This document shows positions 9,312 through 18,168 of a DNA stretch of 64,000 bases, one piece after another. This DNA is from CAYTPI01 sp964439625 (GTDB taxonomy: Bacteria > Chloroflexota > Anaerolineae > Aggregatilineales > UBA3940). The notes beneath the pieces are model-generated. The model was not told the origin of the DNA and did no database searches. It saw nothing but the letters and a program-made list of their open reading frames with translations. The position numbers were made by a program, and so were the translations under genes. The DNA is taken from NCBI GenBank assembly GCA_964439625.1, contig CAYTPI010000004.1, forward strand, positions 62,001 to 126,000, written 5' to 3'. How positions within the stretch are numbered: the stretch's first letter is position 1; each line of letters opens with the position of its first letter.

Positions 9312-10457
9312 TTACAGGGGCCAATCGCGCAGCATCGCTGCGATCTGCGTTGTGCTGCGTTCTAGCGCACTAACATAGACAGCTTCTGTTTTGGTGTGGG
9401 CACCGTCACCAGCTGGGCCAACCCCGTCTAATACGGGGATGCCTGCCGCCGCGACGAAATTTGCATCAGAGCCGCCCCCTGATTCACCGTGCCGCAGCGT
9501 AATGCCGTGCGCTTTGACAATCGCTTGGGCGGTGTCAAAAGTCTGCATCATTGTTTCGTTGCGCTCCATCGGTGGGCGGTTGAAGCTCCCCTCGACTGTC
9601 AGAGTGGCGCCGAGTGTGTGCGGGCGCAGGGCTTTCATTGCCTTTTCAATGCGCTGCATCTCGTCGATGGTGCCGACGCGGGCATCGACCGTTAGGTGGC
9701 AGGCATCGGGGATGACGTTAGTAACCGTCCCACCGCTAATCACGGTGCTGTTGAGCGTGGTGCCGTTGGGGTAGTCTGCCAGTGCTTGGATCTTTAGGAT
9801 TTGCTGGGCGATCTCCTCAACCGCGTTGATCCCTGCTTCCGGCTCGATCCCGGCATGCGCGCTGCGTCCACTTGCTGTTAGTTGGAAAACACCAGGCGAT
9901 TTGCGCCACGTCTTGAGTGCGCCATCGGAAAGGGCTGCTTCAAGGACAAGCACCAGCGCCGCCCCTTGGCAACGTTCGACGATCAAGTCTTTGGAATGCC
10001 AACTTCCGGTTTCTTCGTCGGAGGTGGCAAGGTAAATAACCGGGCGAGCGGGCATCATGTCGAGTGTTTGCAATGCTTCCAGCGCCGCCAACCCACAGAC
10101 GATTGAGCCTTTCATGTCGTAACTGCCGGGGCCAAAGAGCTTGCCGGCTTCGATGCGTGCCGGGTTGGTCTGTAACATCCCAATTGGGTGAACAGTATCT
10201 ATGTGGGCAACCATCACAATGGGCGCAGCGTCATACTGCGTACCCCACTGCGCTTCGATGATATCACCGACGGCTTCGCGAGGATGGAGGATGATCACGT
10301 CAGGGGTTAGTCCTTCCATCTGCTGCCTAACGAGGGCACCGTAAGCATTGACGGCTGGGACATCCGCAGTGGGTGACTCCAATTCAACGTGGACGAGCAA
10401 ATTATGGTTGATCGCCACAGCACGTTCTTTGATGTGCTGCCGGAGAGGGCTGGTCAT
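9312..10457 (-). CDS. M20 family metallopeptidase (glutamate carboxypeptidase-like)
   Basis: A 381-residue di-zinc hydrolase of the ArgE/DapE/CPG2 group. The zinc ligands are visible: His and Asp in 'VAHIDTVHP', the bridging Asp in 'GSYDMKG', the Glu pair in 'TSDEETG', and a late His in 'GDGAHTKTE'. The dimerisation insert lies in the middle ('SAHAGIEPEAG'). No signal peptide is present, so it is cytosolic. The ATG at 10457 forms an ATGA overlap with the stop of the lipoprotein gene, which indicates translational coupling; an in-frame TTG at 10466 is less likely. It would cleave an amide bond of a small peptide or N-acyl amino acid. Confidence 0.85.
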   Translation of the reverse strand: MTSPLRQHIKERAVAINHNLLVHVELESPTADVPAVNAYGALVRQQMEGLTPDVIILHPREAVGDIIEAQWGTQYDAAPIVMVAHIDTVHPIGMLQTNPARIEAGKLFGPGSYDMKGSIVCGLAALEALQTLDMMPARPVIYLATSDEETGSWHSKDLIVERCQGAALVLVLEAALSDGALKTWRKSPGVFQLTASGRSAHAGIEPEAGINAVEEIAQQILKIQALADYPNGTTLNSTVISGGTVTNVIPDACHLTVDARVGTIDEMQRIEKAMKALRPHTLGATLTVEGSFNRPPMERNETMMQTFDTAQAIVKAHGITLRHGESGGGSDANFVAAAGIPVLDGVGPAGDGAHTKTEAVYVSALERSTTQIAAMLRDWPL

Positions 10458-11824
10458 AGTGGACAAATTTCCTCTACTTCATAACGTGGGTTGCTGGTAC
10501 CGAAACTGTTGAGCGGCGTCAACAGATCGGGTGTACTGATAGCAAACGCTTGGGCCGCGACGCAGCCTTCAGCGACGGTTTGCTCGGGTTGGTAACTTTC
10601 CCAGAAGGCACGCCCCAATTGAAAATATAGATTACCGGGGGTGCCTTCGTCGCCAAAACTGGCGGATAATTCATCGAAGCTGGTTTGTGCTGCCGTAAAG
10701 TCACCATTAGCGGCTTGTGCGACTGTTAAGCGGTAAAGCGCGTAGGCGCGCAGCAGGGCGTCCTCGTTTTGAAGCGTCCAACTTTGGGCAGGACTGGTTG
10801 GGTCTAGTGCGCGTTGGTAGCCGCTAATCGCTTCGGCGAAATTGCCGTCAGTCGCGGCGTCATCCGCATCTTGAATAATATGAATGCGGTAGGGGCGTTC
10901 GGGGTCAATGGTGCGCGTCAGGACGAGCTTGTCCCCATCGTAAGTGTAGACGGTGGTTCGTTGGCGCAGCGGGCCAGCCCCTTCGACTTCGACCGTGTTC
11001 TGGCGGATTGTCAGTGCAGGTGTGCCGCCGTCGCCCTCTTCTATGCTGATCTCGGGGTTGGTTGCCCGCACGGAACCGCTTAACAAAGAAGTGAATGAGC
11101 CACTATCTGCGTCAAACGAGATGCCAACCACAGACTCGCTGCACAATGCACCAGCGCACGTTTGCCGACTGTAAATGATATCGTCGAGGTTGTCCGCCGT
11201 CAGGTCTTCGACTGCGATGAGCTGCGGCAGGCTGATCTCTGGATTGTAGCCTGCCTGGTGCAGCAGGCGTAGGTTGCCGCCCTCACACCCGAAAATGAGC
11301 AAGTCGCCGGGTGGTAGCGGTTGGTCGGTCTCCGCCTCAGGGGCTTGTGCCAATATCAGCACGTCTACGCTGCCATCGCCCGTGAAATCGCGGTCGGCTG
11401 TCAAGATGCCCAACGTATCGTCGACTGCGCCCCAATCTGAGAGGGTCGCGGCTAGCACAGATGGCGGCCCGCCTTCCGCCAGATATCCCAAGACGATATC
11501 GACCAGCCCGGTGATCGGTGGGGCAGAAGCGGGTAGGCTTGGTTCACCATTGGTGATGCAACCTAATGTACCTGCTTCGACGGGTGCTGCTGCCTGTGGG
11601 GCTGGTAATGATTGTTGGTCTATGGGTTCGGGTTGCTGGGGATTCGGCTGCACATCAGCGATCTGCGGCAGGGTCGGCGTGGCAATCCAGATTGTGGTAC
11701 GCCCACCGGGGGTAGCGGTCGCTAACTCAACGGGCGTCGGTGGTTGGTCAGCCTCAATTTGCTGACCGCAGGCAGCCAGCAAGAGACAGAATATCATGAT
11801 GATCAGTTGTGGGCGCAGGTGCAT
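10454..11824 (-). CDS. Lipoprotein with FG-GAP-like and TPR-like segments
   Basis: A 456-residue protein with a lipobox near residue 19 ('LLLAAC'), so it is lipid-anchored outside the membrane. A Pro/Thr/Gln-rich linker follows to about residue 90. The middle has repeat-like calcium-type turns ('DFTGDGSVDVLI', 'DLTADNLDDIIY'), as in FG-GAP/VCBS propeller blades. Residues 320-440 are helical and Ala-rich with TPR character ('FAEAISGYQRAL', 'FTAAQTSFDEL'). The ATG lies 7 bases after a TATACT box, so the message may be leaderless. It is coupled to the M20 peptidase; the joint role is unknown. Confidence 0.75.
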   Translation of the reverse strand: MHLRPQLIIMIFCLLLAACGQQIEADQPPTPVELATATPGGRTTIWIATPTLPQIADVQPNPQQPEPIDQQSLPAPQAAAPVEAGTLGCITNGEPSLPASAPPITGLVDIVLGYLAEGGPPSVLAATLSDWGAVDDTLGILTADRDFTGDGSVDVLILAQAPEAETDQPLPPGDLLIFGCEGGNLRLLHQAGYNPEISLPQLIAVEDLTADNLDDIIYSRQTCAGALCSESVVGISFDADSGSFTSLLSGSVRATNPEISIEEGDGGTPALTIRQNTVEVEGAGPLRQRTTVYTYDGDKLVLTRTIDPERPYRIHIIQDADDAATDGNFAEAISGYQRALDPTSPAQSWTLQNEDALLRAYALYRLTVAQAANGDFTAAQTSFDELSASFGDEGTPGNLYFQLGRAFWESYQPEQTVAEGCVAAQAFAISTPDLLTPLNSFGTSNPRYEVEEICPL

Positions 11825-11831
11825 GCTCGGC

Positions 11832-11837
11832 AGTATA
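11832..11837 (-). promoter_or_regulatory. -10 box of a probable leaderless promoter
   Basis: TATACT on the minus strand ends 8 bases before the A of the lipoprotein ATG, so transcription should start at or next to the start codon. No Shine-Dalgarno site is present. A convincing -35 is not visible. Confidence 0.45.
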
Positions 11838-11863
11838 ACGGATGCACCTATGGCCTGACCACA

Positions 11864-12166
11864 TCACGCAGTCCCGCGCCACTGGCAGCTTTTTTCGTAC
11901 ATCCATGCGAATAATTGCGGGTCGCCGGTGGTAAGGTTGGCTGCCAGGGCAAGGGCAAGCTTGAGCTGGTTTGTATCCAACTGGTATAGAGGCGGCGAGC
12001 CCGGTCTAATAAAGTCCTCATACTGCCCATCGAACACGTGGTCAAGAATGATTCTTTGCAGTCCTTCATACGAGTTGACAGCCCAACCACTCTCTTTAGC
12101 ACGTACAGGCAGTTCACCACAAATGAGCGCGATATACTGGTTTTGTAGATCTTTGACATTTTCCAT
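11864..12166 (-). CDS. Small conserved-looking hypothetical protein
   Basis: One hundred residues, soluble and helical, with no signal peptide. A good AGGAG site lies 9 bases before the ATG, which supports it over the longer overlapping frame. No motif is recognised. It has two Cys, in 'ALICGEL' and 'KSCQW'. It is divergent from the methyltransferase gene with only 17 bases between the starts, so the two promoters must lie within each other's coding sequence or overlap. Confidence 0.55.
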   Translation of the reverse strand: MENVKDLQNQYIALICGELPVRAKESGWAVNSYEGLQRIILDHVFDGQYEDFIRPGSPPLYQLDTNQLKLALALAANLTTGDPQLFAWMYEKSCQWRGTA

Positions 12167-12183
12167 ACTGATACACTCCTGCT

Positions 12184-12828
12184 ATGCACCAAAACTATTG
12201 GCGAACAATCGCCCAATTTTACAATTTATTAGGTCATAAGAACAACCTTGCTAAGGGCTATGAAAGCCGTGCCCGCACCTATGCGCTTGAGCAATTGGGT
12301 GTGACCGAGGGACAGCGCCTGTTGGAAGTCGGGCTGGGGAATGGCATCTCGCAAGGGCGTCTGTTGGAAGCGTGCGGCGCATCGGGACTGTCTGCCGGAG
12401 TTGACCTCGCCGGACGGATGATCAAGCTGGCTTACAGCGCTCACCCTCAAATGCTGCCAGCACAGGCGACTGCCCTAGCTTTACCTTTCGCACCAAACAG
12501 CTTTGATCGCCTATATGCCACCTATTTGCTCGACATTATTCCCGAAACCAACTTGCTCACCGTCTTCGCCGAGTTTAATCGGGTGCTCAAGCTGGATGGG
12601 CGGCTGGTCGTTGCTTCACTGACGGAAGGTATCGACCCGTTGAGCCGCACAATGATCAGCATATGGAAGCGGCTGTATCGCATTAACCCGATATTGTGTG
12701 GGGTCTGCCGTCCGCTTGAATTGACCTTTTACTTAGAGCAGGTCGGCTTTACGCTCACAGATAGACAGGTGATCGTCCAGTTGGGTATCCCCAGTGAGGT
12801 AATCACAGCCGCCCCTACCACAATCTGA
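12184..12828 (+). CDS. Class I SAM-dependent methyltransferase (UbiE-like)
   Basis: A 214-residue protein with the Rossmann fold signatures: motif I 'LLEVGLGNG' near residue 43, the acidic end of strand 2 in 'AGVDLAG', 'ATALALPFAPNSFD', and 'LKLDGRLVV' before strand 5. The C-terminal part ('SRTMISIWKRLY') is a variable lid. It resembles methylases of quinones or small lipophilic acceptors, but the substrate cannot be read. The start has no Shine-Dalgarno sequence. Its transcript may continue toward the Asp-rich protein 117 bases downstream, although that gene seems to have its own -10 box. Confidence 0.8.
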   Translation: MHQNYWRTIAQFYNLLGHKNNLAKGYESRARTYALEQLGVTEGQRLLEVGLGNGISQGRLLEACGASGLSAGVDLAGRMIKLAYSAHPQMLPAQATALALPFAPNSFDRLYATYLLDIIPETNLLTVFAEFNRVLKLDGRLVVASLTEGIDPLSRTMISIWKRLYRINPILCGVCRPLELTFYLEQVGFTLTDRQVIVQLGIPSEVITAAPTTI

Positions 12829-12945
12829 CGTTTTCACGATGCTTCACGTTAGAAATATGCATCTTTCTGTGAATATGGTATGATCCGCGCGCAAATACGC
12901 CGATGGTGTGTTTGTGTTCAGATGATACTTAGTTTGAGGTGTACT

Positions 12946-14028
12946 ATGCGTATGTTCAAGCTTGGGCAGCGCAAAATATTGCTTAGCATCGTCGCGTTGA
13001 TGCTGCTGGGCGCAGGCTTTGCCATGCTGCCGCAGCGCACGCAGGCTATTCAAACGTTCGTCCAGAAGGCTAAGAGTGACTGCCAATCGATTGAGGCCAA
13101 CATCACCTTAGCCTACAATCGTGACGACTTCCCCAATGATCCTGATGAAAACCGGGATTACTTTAAGCTCGATGTCTACGATGGCGATACGGGTGCTTGG
13201 ATTACAGGCGTCGAAGAATCCATCACTGACGAGCAAAGTCCCTTCTTCTGGCAGACCAACCGGCTGGATGGCGCTACCCGTGACGGGCTATATAACCTAC
13301 GTATCTCCGATACAGACGCAGATGGCCAGTATGAGGACTTCCTCGAAAGCTACTACTTCGACTGCACCAACAACACCCGCTGGTGGGATACGTCTGCAGT
13401 AGATACAGGGACAGCACCCAGCCCAGACTGTTTGAATACGCTGCCAGTCTATACGACCAACCGTGCGCCTGAAGATGGTGCCGTGTTGATCATGTGGAGT
13501 TGGGAGCCGTCTTACACGGCAGTTGATTATCATGTTGATACCATTCGCATCGGTGAAGGTCAGTTGTTGACCTATGATGAATTTCCAGTGCCATGCGGCG
13601 TCTACATCAAGTTGTACTTCCAGCCGGACAGCACCAAACTGCTCTATCTGATGCCGTCGCAGTATTGGCCCTACGATGCCTATGGCACCAGCCCAGTCGA
13701 GGAAGAGCAGCTTGAAAACGTGCCGGTGTATAACACGGTTTTCCCACTTGATGGCGCCGCTCGTGAGGACGGTGAGCCAATCGAACGGGCACCGTTTGAG
13801 GGCCAAAACCCCGACCCCACACCAGAACCATGTGATGATGACGACGATGACGACAGCAACGACTGCACGCCCACGCCGGAAGCCGACGACGATGATGAGG
13901 ATGACACAAGCTGTGATCCTGATCAGGATGACAACGACGACGATGACGACGGTGACGACGACGACGAAGATGAGTGTAATCCGGATGAGGACGACAGCGA
14001 TGACAGCGATGACGACGGTGACGATTAA
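12946..14028 (+). CDS. Secreted protein with a very acidic Asp-rich C-terminal tail
   Basis: The start at 12946 gives a clean signal peptide ('MRMFKLGQRK', hydrophobic core, 'RTQA') and has GAGGT upstream; the longer frame from 12880 adds an unlikely leader. The 360-residue product has a beta-rich body with four Cys and 'DGDTGAWITG'-type turns, and no known domain. From about residue 292 the sequence is almost only Asp and Glu with a few Cys, Pro and Ser, encoded by gac/gat runs. Such tails bind calcium or other cations outside the cell. There is no anchor motif. A hairpin terminator follows. Confidence 0.7.
   Translation: MRMFKLGQRKILLSIVALMLLGAGFAMLPQRTQAIQTFVQKAKSDCQSIEANITLAYNRDDFPNDPDENRDYFKLDVYDGDTGAWITGVEESITDEQSPFFWQTNRLDGATRDGLYNLRISDTDADGQYEDFLESYYFDCTNNTRWWDTSAVDTGTAPSPDCLNTLPVYTTNRAPEDGAVLIMWSWEPSYTAVDYHVDTIRIGEGQLLTYDEFPVPCGVYIKLYFQPDSTKLLYLMPSQYWPYDAYGTSPVEEEQLENVPVYNTVFPLDGAAREDGEPIERAPFEGQNPDPTPEPCDDDDDDDSNDCTPTPEADDDDEDDTSCDPDQDDNDDDDDGDDDDEDECNPDEDDSDDSDDDGDD
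13832..14028 (+). repeat. Low-complexity gac/gat tract
   Basis: A purine-biased run of gac, gat and gag codons encodes the Asp-rich tail. The imperfect trinucleotide pattern is prone to length change, so the tail probably varies between strains. Confidence 0.8.
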
Positions 14029-14049
14029 GTATCTCGTGTCTATCGTAAC

Positions 14050-14083
14050 AAGCGGGTATGGCAGCAGTCATGCCCGCTTTTGA
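14050..14083 (+). terminator. Intrinsic terminator after the Asp-rich protein
   Basis: An 11-bp stem with one mismatch (AAGCGGGTATG / CATGCCCGCTT) and an 8-base loop runs into TTTT. Confidence 0.65.
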
Positions 14084-14172
14084 TTTATGGTTGGCGTTAG
14101 TCGAACTCATCGTAAGCTGTGTATCATATAGGTCAATCAGGCATTTCTGTCCTCCCTGAAGTTAGGTAGCCG

Positions 14173-16134
14173 ATGAGTACTATCTTGCAGCGCTTCCCAA
14201 CGGCGATGTTGGTAATGGCTGTCAGTCTGAGTGTCGGCGTGCTGGCTTATCTGTTCGGGCTGTATGCCATCCTTCCTGCGCAATATATTGTGCCGTGCGT
14301 CCTAGCGCTTGGTATGGTCTCTGCGCCCGTTGTCTACCTGCTGCTGAACCGTTTTGTCAAAACCCGTATCATGAAATTGCCGCCGCTGTGGAGGTGGCTG
14401 CTACTGGTGACCGTGATGCTCGTTGGTGCGCTCGGATTGTGGCTGTGGCCTTTTCAGTCTACTGCCGAACCATGGGTCTACCTACTCGTAGGCGCTCTGG
14501 GTGGCGCAAGTTTGTTGATCACTGCTTTGCTGCTGACGTTCGAGCTTGACTCTGATGCCTTAGGTGCATTTTACATTCCTGCCTCCGTTATGTTGCTGTA
14601 CCTCGTCATTGGCTTGTTGGTTTATGATGATTACGGCGTCTCTACGGATGAGCCTATGCAACGGCAGCATGCACTGGTGGTTGTTGTTCACTATATAAAA
14701 CAGGCTGCGCCTTCGCGTGTACAGGACACAACGCTGCCACCGCTGTATGCATATGAACAGCGTTTCTATGGTGTCGCCACGCAACTGCCGCTGGTCGCCC
14801 TTGATGCAGTCAATGATCTACAAGAGCATCAGCGTTGGCTGTTGCGCCACTATCTGACGTTCTTATTTGTGTTTGTTGGCACGCTGTTCTTCTATCGGCT
14901 GGTGTTGGAAGCGCTTGGGAGCTGGCGTTTGGCGCTGCTAGGTGTTGGCTTCCTTGTCCTAACGCCCAGAATCTTCGCCGAGAGCTTTTATAATATTAAG
15001 GATGTGCTCTTTTTGGCTTGCTTTGCCATTGCCTTGACGTTTGGTTTCAAGTATTGGCGCACGGCCTCCCTTAAGTGGGGATTCCTGTTTGCCATCGCGA
15101 CCGCCTTAGCGATGACAATTCGGATTGTTGCCCTTGGTCTGCTTATCTTTGTGTTACTCGTTCGTCTTTTTGACATGCTGACAAGTAAAACGGTGGAACG
15201 CCAAGCCTTCGTTGGCCTAATGGGCGTCACCGTGTTGACTGTGGTAGCTTACCTTGCGCTATCTCCAGCCTCATATAGTGGTCCGCTGCTGTTCTTAGGT
15301 GAAACAATCGGCACGTTTTCCGCATTCAGTGACTGGGACGACACGGTGATGTTTATGGGAAAGACCATCCGCGGCGCCCAAGCCCCTTGGTTTTACCTGC
15401 CCGTTTGGTTTGTCATTACTGTACCGCCGATCTACATTATTCTCTTTATACTGGGGGTGGTGGCGATCTTGCATTCAGTTAGTAGGCTCGGGTGGCGCTA
15501 CCTGCAAACGTCAGAGCGTGAGGCGTTGTTCTTCTTCGTTTTGTTCCTCGTGCCGCCGTCTGTAGCTGTCATCCTGAACTCGACTGTCTATAATGCGTGG
15601 CGGCACTTCACCTTCATTTACATACCGTTTCTGTTGGTTGCCTTGTACGGTGTTCAACAGGCATGGCGCTGGCTTGAACACTGGCGATATTGGCGGTATA
15701 TTGCTGCGATTGTAACGGTTGGCGGGAGTCTGCTGCTGGTGGGGGGCTGGATGGTGAAGAACCATCCCCATCAGAACGTCTATTTTAGCCCCACGGTGGC
15801 TTTATTCGGCGGGCGGGCAAACTTTGAACGTGATTACTGGCGGTTGTCGGTGCGTCAAGGGGTGGAATACCTCCTTGCTGCCGACTCGCGTGAGCAAATT
15901 AGAATTGCGTCCACGGACAGAGACCTGACGACCCCAATACTCATACTCGAACCAGTTGATCGTGCTCGGATTGAGGCGGTGCCCGTTGATTCGGGGCAGG
16001 CCGATTACATTATTGAGACATACCGGCGGCAGCCGCAACCCTACGACTATCCGCTCTTTTATGAGATACGCATAGATGGCTTGGAGATACTGACGATTTA
16101 TTCTGTAACTGTGCCCGCTGCCGAAACCCGCTAA
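14173..16134 (+). CDS. GT-C membrane glycosyltransferase (GT39/PMT-like), first of a tandem pair
   Basis: A 653-residue protein with about 12 membrane segments. After four N-terminal helices, the loop 'DDYGVSTDEPMQRQH' carries the acidic pair expected of GT39/GT83 enzymes. 'SFYNIKDVLFL' and 'STVYNAWRHF' are shared with its neighbour. A short soluble tail ends the protein. Family members transfer a sugar from a polyprenyl phosphate to an acceptor outside the membrane. The next gene starts 4 bases after the stop, and a GT2 synthase follows, so the three form a likely operon for surface glycosylation. The acceptor is unknown. Confidence 0.75.
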   Translation: MSTILQRFPTAMLVMAVSLSVGVLAYLFGLYAILPAQYIVPCVLALGMVSAPVVYLLLNRFVKTRIMKLPPLWRWLLLVTVMLVGALGLWLWPFQSTAEPWVYLLVGALGGASLLITALLLTFELDSDALGAFYIPASVMLLYLVIGLLVYDDYGVSTDEPMQRQHALVVVVHYIKQAAPSRVQDTTLPPLYAYEQRFYGVATQLPLVALDAVNDLQEHQRWLLRHYLTFLFVFVGTLFFYRLVLEALGSWRLALLGVGFLVLTPRIFAESFYNIKDVLFLACFAIALTFGFKYWRTASLKWGFLFAIATALAMTIRIVALGLLIFVLLVRLFDMLTSKTVERQAFVGLMGVTVLTVVAYLALSPASYSGPLLFLGETIGTFSAFSDWDDTVMFMGKTIRGAQAPWFYLPVWFVITVPPIYIILFILGVVAILHSVSRLGWRYLQTSEREALFFFVLFLVPPSVAVILNSTVYNAWRHFTFIYIPFLLVALYGVQQAWRWLEHWRYWRYIAAIVTVGGSLLLVGGWMVKNHPHQNVYFSPTVALFGGRANFERDYWRLSVRQGVEYLLAADSREQIRIASTDRDLTTPILILEPVDRARIEAVPVDSGQADYIIETYRRQPQPYDYPLFYEIRIDGLEILTIYSVTVPAAETR

Positions 16135-16138
16135 CCCT

Positions 16139-18118
16139 ATGAGTGCACCCAGTCTTCGATGTCGCGTTGTCGTCGTCATGATCAGCCTCGTGATGGCTGT
16201 CAGCTTCGGGCTGCTGGTTCTGGGGTATGGCGGCGCTGTGATCGTTCCGAGGCGTGCTGGCTTGCTGGTGATGATCGGTTTAGCAGTCATTGCTGCACCG
16301 CCAATCTTTATGCTGAGCTGGCATATTCTTCGTACCCGGAATGTCGCGCAGATCAGCTTTGTTGGCCTATTGGCATTCGTTGTTGGTGCCCTCGCGCTTG
16401 TGCTGAGGCCCGTCTTGGTGATAGAGCGTTTGGATGATTATCTACAGGTGCCACCCAGCGTGACGATCCTTGCGGGGGCCTGTGCAGGCGCTTTCGTCTT
16501 ATCGGTGGCGGTTATGCTGGTGGTGCCAAACCGAACCGACGCCCCTTATCAATTCTATGCGACCTCGCTGGTGCTGTTGCTGTACTTCGGGCTGGGCTTG
16601 CTGATCTACGATGATTATGGCATTTCGGCCGATGAACCCGTTCAGCGCCAACATGGCATCGTCGCAATTAACTATTTAGCAGAACGTTTTGCCCCCAGCT
16701 TTACCCAAGAATACATAGTCGAAGATTTAGCAGCCTATCGACAGCGCTATTATGGAGTCGCCTTCCATTTACCCCTTTCTGTCTTTGAGGTTCTCAACGA
16801 TATTCAAGGCGCACAGATTTGGTTCACCCGCCACTACTTTACGTTTCTATTTTTTTATGCTGGCGTACTCGCATTCTACCGGCTGGCATACGAATCCTTT
16901 GAGGATGGTTGGCTGGCACTGTTTGGTGCAGCGATACTAGTACTGAATCCGCGCATTTTCGCACAGAGCTTTTATAACATTAAGGATATTGTTTTTCTGT
17001 CTGCTTTTGCCATAGCGCTCTACTTTGGCTTCAAGTGGTGGCGGACTCGTGTCTTGGGTTGGGGGTTGGGGTTCGCTGTGGCTGCTGCTTTTGCTGCCAC
17101 TGTTCGCATTTTTGGCCTTGGTCTGCTTCTTCTTGTGCTTGCTATACATCTACTTGACTCGCTGCAATCCAAGCAGGCACGTACCGGCTTGCAGATCACT
17201 GCTGTTCCCTTGACTATCATCACGTTCTTCGCGGTGTATGTTCTGATCTCGCCTGCTGCTTATAGTGCGCCGTTCGCCCATCTTCAAACGACTGTCCTCA
17301 CTTTTACGTCGTTTGAAGACTGGGGTGGTGAGGTCTTGTTCATGGACCGCGTCATCGACAGTACTAGTATTCCTTGGTTTTACCTGCCCGTTTGGCTTGG
17401 CATTAGTGTGCCGCTGGGCTATCAACTTTTGTTCATTGCTGGTGTTGTTTCGATTGTAGCGGCCTTGCCCCGCACTGATCTCAAGTCATATATCCATGCC
17501 GCTCAGCGTGAGCCGTTACTCTACTTGCTGCTGTTCACGGTACCCATTGCAGCCTTGATTGCCCTAGAGTCGACGGTATACAATGGGTGGCGGCATATTG
17601 CCTTTTTGATGGTACCGTTCACGTTAGTAGCGTTGGTCGGTGCTCAGCAAGTGATGAAAGCTCTCTTGCCATGGGGAAGAGCCCAGCCCGCCGCCATCGG
17701 TTTGCTGGTCGTTTATCTCAGCTACATTGCTGGCTGGCTCGTAGTGAATCATCCCCACCAATATGTGTACTTCAACCCCCTCGTGGCTGTCGTTGGTGGG
17801 CGTGAAAGCTTTGAACGCGACTACTGGCGGCTTTCTATGCGCGAGGGATTAGAGTGGGTGGCGGAAAGCAAGACGACTCAACCGCCAGCGCGTGTTGCGG
17901 CTACTGATTCAATGTTGGTGTTTGAGCAGCAGACCCGCATCTTAGCACCGGCAGTACGTGAACGGCTGAGACTTGTATCGCTTGATGACGACCCGGATTG
18001 GGTAATCGAGACGTATGCCAATGAATCTTTATGTGTTTTTGAAAGTGAACCAGTTTATGAGATTGTCGTGGATGGCTTGCCAATCCTGACGATTTACCAG
18101 ACGCAGTCCCAAAGATGA
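16139..18118 (+). CDS. GT-C membrane glycosyltransferase (GT39/PMT-like), second of a tandem pair
   Basis: A 659-residue paralogue of the preceding gene along its whole length. Shared blocks are 'DDYGISADEPVQRQHG', 'NPRIFAQSFYNIKD', 'PWFYLPVW', 'STVYNGWRH' and 'NHPHQYVYFNP'. It has the same topology of about 12 membrane segments. The two probably differ in acceptor or act as a pair, as eukaryotic PMT proteins do (an inference). It is followed 50 bases later by the polyprenyl-phosphate glycosyltransferase that could supply the lipid-linked sugar. Confidence 0.75.
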   Translation: MSAPSLRCRVVVVMISLVMAVSFGLLVLGYGGAVIVPRRAGLLVMIGLAVIAAPPIFMLSWHILRTRNVAQISFVGLLAFVVGALALVLRPVLVIERLDDYLQVPPSVTILAGACAGAFVLSVAVMLVVPNRTDAPYQFYATSLVLLLYFGLGLLIYDDYGISADEPVQRQHGIVAINYLAERFAPSFTQEYIVEDLAAYRQRYYGVAFHLPLSVFEVLNDIQGAQIWFTRHYFTFLFFYAGVLAFYRLAYESFEDGWLALFGAAILVLNPRIFAQSFYNIKDIVFLSAFAIALYFGFKWWRTRVLGWGLGFAVAAAFAATVRIFGLGLLLLVLAIHLLDSLQSKQARTGLQITAVPLTIITFFAVYVLISPAAYSAPFAHLQTTVLTFTSFEDWGGEVLFMDRVIDSTSIPWFYLPVWLGISVPLGYQLLFIAGVVSIVAALPRTDLKSYIHAAQREPLLYLLLFTVPIAALIALESTVYNGWRHIAFLMVPFTLVALVGAQQVMKALLPWGRAQPAAIGLLVVYLSYIAGWLVVNHPHQYVYFNPLVAVVGGRESFERDYWRLSMREGLEWVAESKTTQPPARVAATDSMLVFEQQTRILAPAVRERLRLVSLDDDPDWVIETYANESLCVFESEPVYEIVVDGLPILTIYQTQSQR

Positions 18119-18168
18119 ACAAATTTCGGTACAATTATGCTGCCTAGTCACCCAACGGTTAGAAGCAA

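Noticed and set aside
13607..14110. Long minus-strand frame opposite the Asp-rich tail, very rich in His and Arg
   Set aside because: It is the mirror of the gac/gat tract and has no ribosome site; the plus-strand protein has a signal peptide and terminator.
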